Part shown: piece after piece, positions 59,145 through 64,000 of the stretch
Layout of the letters: every line of letters begins with the position of its first letter
Numbering within the stretch: position 1 is the stretch's first letter
Assembly (NCBI GenBank): GCA_028023455.1
Contig: JAQFVV010006200.1
Coordinates: 6,973,506 to 7,037,505 of the forward strand
DNA: 64,000 nucleotides
Source of the DNA: Epiperipatus broadwayi
Taxonomy: Eukaryota; Onychophora; Udeonychophora; Euonychophora; Peripatidae
Direction of reading: 5' to 3'
Notes under the pieces: generated by a model
Database searches by the model: none
The model's input: only the letters and a program-made list of their open reading frames with translations
What the model was told of the DNA's origin: nothing
Made by a program: the position numbers and the translations under genes

Positions 59145-62100
59145 AAGAATCAATCTTTTTATAAATATCTTTTGTGTCCATAATAATATTATGGTAAAGC
59201 ACTTAAATTTCTTCTTATTCCTGCATGTCACCATATTTCCTTTCATGTTTGATTTGTGCGCATGTTTATATTAACGGAACAAGTGGGTTGACCAGTACAA
59301 TATATAGTAACCTTCCCATCTCTTTGTTATTCTTCTGACCATCTTTATTTGCCTACTCATTTACACTATTCTAGCTCAATATTAAACATACAATATCATT
59401 GCAAGAGGGTATACGGTTCTTTATGGGTCTTGAAACATTCCACATATAACTTTATAGGATACACTCTAGGGATGATTATAAGAGAGTGGTTTTAACATTG
59501 AGGAGTATATCAAATACACTTCCGCAATGGTATTGTTATTGTGAAGACTCTCCCATTGCCATCTTATTATAATCATTGGGAAAATCCCCATAACAAACAA
59601 TAACTACCATAATATTTCCTTTAACTGATAACTTAAATTACCATTATACATTTTTAAAATTAATATACATTAATGAAATTACATTAATTTCACACAATTA
59701 ATATTATCCTATTATAATCTCAGGAATTACAAGCATTCTGCATCAAAATCCAATCTATCCATGGGATTGATATTTAAATGATTGTATCACAAGAGGGATT
59801 TTACTGGGATCCAACCATTTAAGGAAAACGTACCGATGCCAACAATAATAATTATAAAACACTTGTTTTAGTATAAACCAAGCTTCATTATATTATTATT
59901 AGCTACCAAGTCTTACTTAAATATTTTCTTCTATTACTTAGCATTAACCTACTGTCACTAAATCCTCCAGAGTTACAGACTTTCATATGCATTAGTTAGT
60001 AATTGACACTATTGAAATGTTATACTAATTTACATTCATAATCTTATAGATATTTCAATTTAAGTTATAAATTTAGAATGTGACTCTCCATTGCACTATT
60101 GATCCTATCATATGCTCTCCATCAATATTGAACAGAAGTTTTCAAATAACACCTGCAATTAAAATATAATAGGTATCATTCTATGTAGATAATGTGTTTT
60201 CTTGATGTGACCTTGTGATAAGAATGACTCTTGGATACAATGAGAATAATATTACACAGTTAAATTAATATGTTCTTTTATTTACAATAAAAATGACAAA
60301 CAATAACAACATGTGTATACTTGGTTAAATATTTCATTAACAATAGCAACAACAAAAAAATTCACAAAGATCAAACTATTTATGCATAGATAACTTATTT
60401 ACATTTTATACAGATAATCTTAGTGTTTTGGATATTCAATTACTCTTTCCCTAATTTATATTTCTCTTTTAAAATTATTAGTTATTGCTTTATTATTGTT
60501 TATGATTTTATACTAGTCTGCTATGTACATCATTCATGAATTATTCAATTCCTTCATATTCATTTACATTTAAATTCAGTTTGAAAATTTTACATTCTAA
60601 TCATATTACAAAGTTTTTACTGATATGATAAAAAAATAAAATAAATAAGTACAATACTTATAATATGTCAAAAAAAATAATACAATTAGGATTCTTTATG
60701 TTATGACAATCATTTCATCTCTTAATTCCATCTCTTACATTCATTTTCTCTTATAATATTAGATCCCAGTATTTTATTCAGGGAGTTATTTATTCTAGTA
60801 AATATTCCACTATCTATGATCTTTGTTTCATACGATTTAATTACTTGCAGACAACTCTGTCCAGACTCAACTAGAAAATCCATACAATCCTTCAAAAATT
60901 TCATCTTTACCTTTAATGCACAATATATTAATATTTATCCTAACTTTGGAAAGATGAGTCATTGATTTATTAACTATTACCTTAATAGAGGGATAGGGGT
61001 TTCATTTATTATGATGTGTTATTTTGTTAGGTAACTATTTGATTAATGGATTTGCCCCAATTCTACTCTGGCTTCTCTAATAAGCACTTATGGTGCTTAC
61101 ACAATCATTTTTTTTATTGAAAATCCTCCTATTTTTCTCTATAAATTACCTGAACATTGCAAAGATTTAACTCAGCTAATTCTTCAGGATGCTATTCTAT
61201 ATAGTCTACCCTGGAAATTTGACTTATATTCTGCTTCAGTGTATGCAGTATTTAATATTCTATCTATTTCTAGACCCCTCCTGTAGTCACCCTTTTCATG
61301 CAATATTCCCCTACCTATATCTATCATCATGTCCCAAAAAATAATCTATTTTATTATTATCATTCAGATGTTCTAGATAATATTTATTTTTATTAATAAA
61401 TGAGATTCTAATATGGTCTTACATCACATCCACTCATTCTTGTGATTATTAATATTATATTCTCCAATATGTTTTTAAAATGTTAGCATTAGTATTTCTT
61501 ATAAAAAATGAAAAATCTTTGTCACTAATAAATGTAAAATTAAAATCCCTCTTACCTTTTTTTATTATTTCAAAACACTTTTTATTTTATTTAATATTAC
61601 TGTGATTACCCTGTATGTAGATTTTTGTTTCTAGCGCGCTGTGTTTTTCTTCTCTTTATCTTGTTCTATACATGAAAATATAAACAAAAAGAATAAACAT
61701 ACATGTACAATTAACTGAATAAAATTTCACTTGGTTGGTTTCTTGTTCTATGCACATAATCTGACTCTCCACAAAAATACCATGAGCCAACGTTTCCTAC
61801 TTCTCCTTAGTAAATCTTCACATTATAATGTTTATTGTTATATCTTTTTTTTTCAATGCATCTTTGTTTCATTAAGATTTAGGCAAATTTTTCTTTTCTT
61901 CAGCATTTCTCCTTTTCTAGTTATTTACTACACTTGGAAGGCTTGTAAACATATCTTAATTAAGTTTGGCTAATCCCTGGGTTCCATTAATTTTTACTTA
62001 GTTATACAGACTTTTCTTTTTTTGACTATGAGAAATCTTAATTCAAATCCTTCTTTTTTTCAAGTAGAAGCTCAATTTTAGCTGTACTCGGAAATTATTG

Positions 62101-64000
62101 CTTAAATATCAGTCAAACGAATATATGCTTCCTCAATTTATCATTATTAACTTCTGAATTATTTTTAGCATTTGATTAAGTAGCTTCCTAGGCTTAAAAT
62201 TTTTTTTCTCTTGAAAATTTTAAAATGGCTTTCTCTCTTTTTTTTTAAAATTTTATAATGAATAAAGCACCTACCTTTCCATAGATAAAACGAATGTTTC
62301 TCCATGTTAATGCAGTTAGTTTTTTTTATTTTAAACTACAACATTGTTTTTCCTTTCTCTTGGTTATTCTTGCAAGAATAGCAACTTTTGTTTTCTTTCT
62401 TAAACTGATCCTAGCTATCATTTTGATTATAAATAGATTATCAAGGCTGGAAATTAAACGCAAAGAAGAAATTGGTTTATTCACTCCATAGTTTTAAAAA
62501 TATTTCATCTTTTAAGATAACTTTGTAAATATAAAATTTTCCTTTTGGTTTAATTAATTAAGACTTCAATATTTTAACTTTTATAATACGAAACAAAAAC
62601 TTAACATCACTATCTGATTTTTACATTCCCTTTTTTTTAAAAAAAAATCGTCTCATTTTTTTTTTGAAAAGAAAACCGGGAAATGTAACATTAATGAGTG
62701 AGTCATTTATTGAAATCTGATTGGTTGATTTTCCCATCATTTTGTCCAAGTTTTTTTTTTTTTAAAAAACAAAAAACAAAATGTTTCTGGTATTTCTATT
62801 TAAAATAATATTGAAATATCAAAATATTTAATAAATGAAATGGATTTTTAAATCAAAACTTACAAAACAAGTTTTATTTCCGATTGTATTTTGAATCTGT
62901 GATACTATTAATTAATTTAACCTATAAACTTTATAATAAATATATCTACTTATTAATAGGATAATTTTTAACATTAAATTATTATATTGTGATTATTAAA
63001 TACAATTCTATTTTTAACTTTTGAAGAAACACCGCCATAAATAATTTAAAATCAAACTTGTACCCAATGATGTTTATTTAGATTTACCATTCTTTTAAAT
63101 TATGCAGCAAGAATATTAAAATTTATATTAATATAACTGGTTATATATAATAACAATTATTAATCTCTAAAGAATTATCTTTTTAAAATTATACATATTA
63201 AATCATTTATTGTTATATTATCCAAGTTTTATAGATTTAATATTATCTTGATTATAAATTTAAAATTTTGGAATTATAATTTACATTTTATATGCCATTC
63301 TGACCATGTATAACCAATCAAAAGGTTACAATATATATATTACATCTACTATGATTAAATACTTTGCTCAAATGAGTGGTTTATAAACAATTTAAAAGAA
63401 ACCTAAATCTATTGGCTTATATACAAATGGCACTTTGCTAAAATTTTTAATGTTAATAGATATAATTTATTATAATCTCTAGTTTAGCTTTTCATTTAAT
63501 TAAGGTATTTATTAATATATAATATTAAGTAATACAGAACTTTTAACATGTAATCAGGGGAACTATAAACTTTTCTAATGCTGTTTATATCCTTATACTA
63601 TTAACTATTCCTCTACCCTACATAATTTGCTTTCTAAACATAAAATGAATTTACATTTTCATTTCTAGTTTTTATAAAAATAGCATATAGAAAAGGTAAT
63701 AGTAATTAGAGTTACTATTTAATCGTACTCATGTTAACAATGTCTTTTCAATAGAGCAAATAATTTCATTTTACAAAACAGAGTTAACTGGTATTAAGTT
63801 TAATAGTCTTGCAAGTAACTAATCAAAACATTGAATATGTAAATAGTAGCATAGATTTTTCAAATAATATTTAATACACAATAATTACAATGAGTATGTA
63901 TCACTATAAATTTTCAAATACCTTAATTTTATATAAATTTTTTTAATTCAATAGGTGTCTGTTCATTACTATCTTAGGTATATCTCTATTTTGCAAAAAT
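59145..64000. other. AT-rich stretch, nothing recognised
   Basis: About 4.9 kb with no recognisable coding sequence, RNA gene or repeat boundary. T-runs are common near 62630-62770. Confidence 0.5.

Noticed and set aside
1-64000. CRISPR array, bacterial operon, viral genome or rRNA genes
   Set aside because: No regularly spaced identical repeats, ribosome-binding sites, rRNA-like segments or virus-type protein motifs were seen.

Overview
The window looks like gene-poor, very A+T-rich DNA (visually about three quarters or more A+T) from an invertebrate animal. No long ORF survives and there is no operon-like packing. What can be recognised is eukaryotic: decayed Penelope-like elements (PLEs; RT plus GIY-YIG endonuclease), an RTE-type LINE, hAT DNA transposons with 8-bp target duplications, MITEs, a tRNA-type hairpin, microsatellites and a few small coding islands behind good splice acceptors. 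I cannot name the taxon. A mollusc, arachnid or other AT-rich metazoan would fit, and the DNA could be intronic or intergenic.

Layout. 1-3.3 kb is unremarkable. 3.7-7.9 kb holds PLE debris: RT and GIY-YIG pieces on the minus strand, a ~330-bp inverted duplication of a PLE 3' end, and another long inverted repeat. 12.6 kb is a small inverted-repeat element. 16.3-19.0 kb is a nearly complete hAT element with a dead transposase, interrupted by a nested insertion with a 13-bp target duplication. 20.1 kb is a tRNA(Val, UAC)-like sequence inside a longer stem. 22.2-27.3 kb is a nest of PLE and hammerhead-ribozyme-bearing repeats. 27.3-29.0 kb is an A-rich, coding-derived relic. 30.4-31.1 kb is a ~308-bp tandem repeat. 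31.2-31.5 kb is an almost perfect 113-bp-arm inverted repeat with a consensus hammerhead ribozyme in its loop. 32.3-33.3 kb is an RTE endonuclease/linker relic. 34.6-35.2 kb is a local duplication. 38.6-40.1 kb holds three foldback elements, one with a hammerhead core. 48-55 kb has small GC-richer blocks and short tandem repeats. 55.6 kb is another PLE GIY-YIG end. 57.1-57.6 kb is a 488-bp hAT deletion derivative. The last 5 kb are featureless.

The most interesting signal is a family of hammerhead ribozymes, with one fully consensus core and four degenerate ones. All five share an upstream AGATCTA..GTCTGA-like motif. At one locus the ribozyme is on the same strand as the PLE remains, and at two loci it sits in the loop of a foldback element. 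Five candidate exons, all on the minus strand and each starting at a plausible acceptor, suggest one or more host genes running right to left with very large introns. None of these could be assigned to a protein family with confidence.
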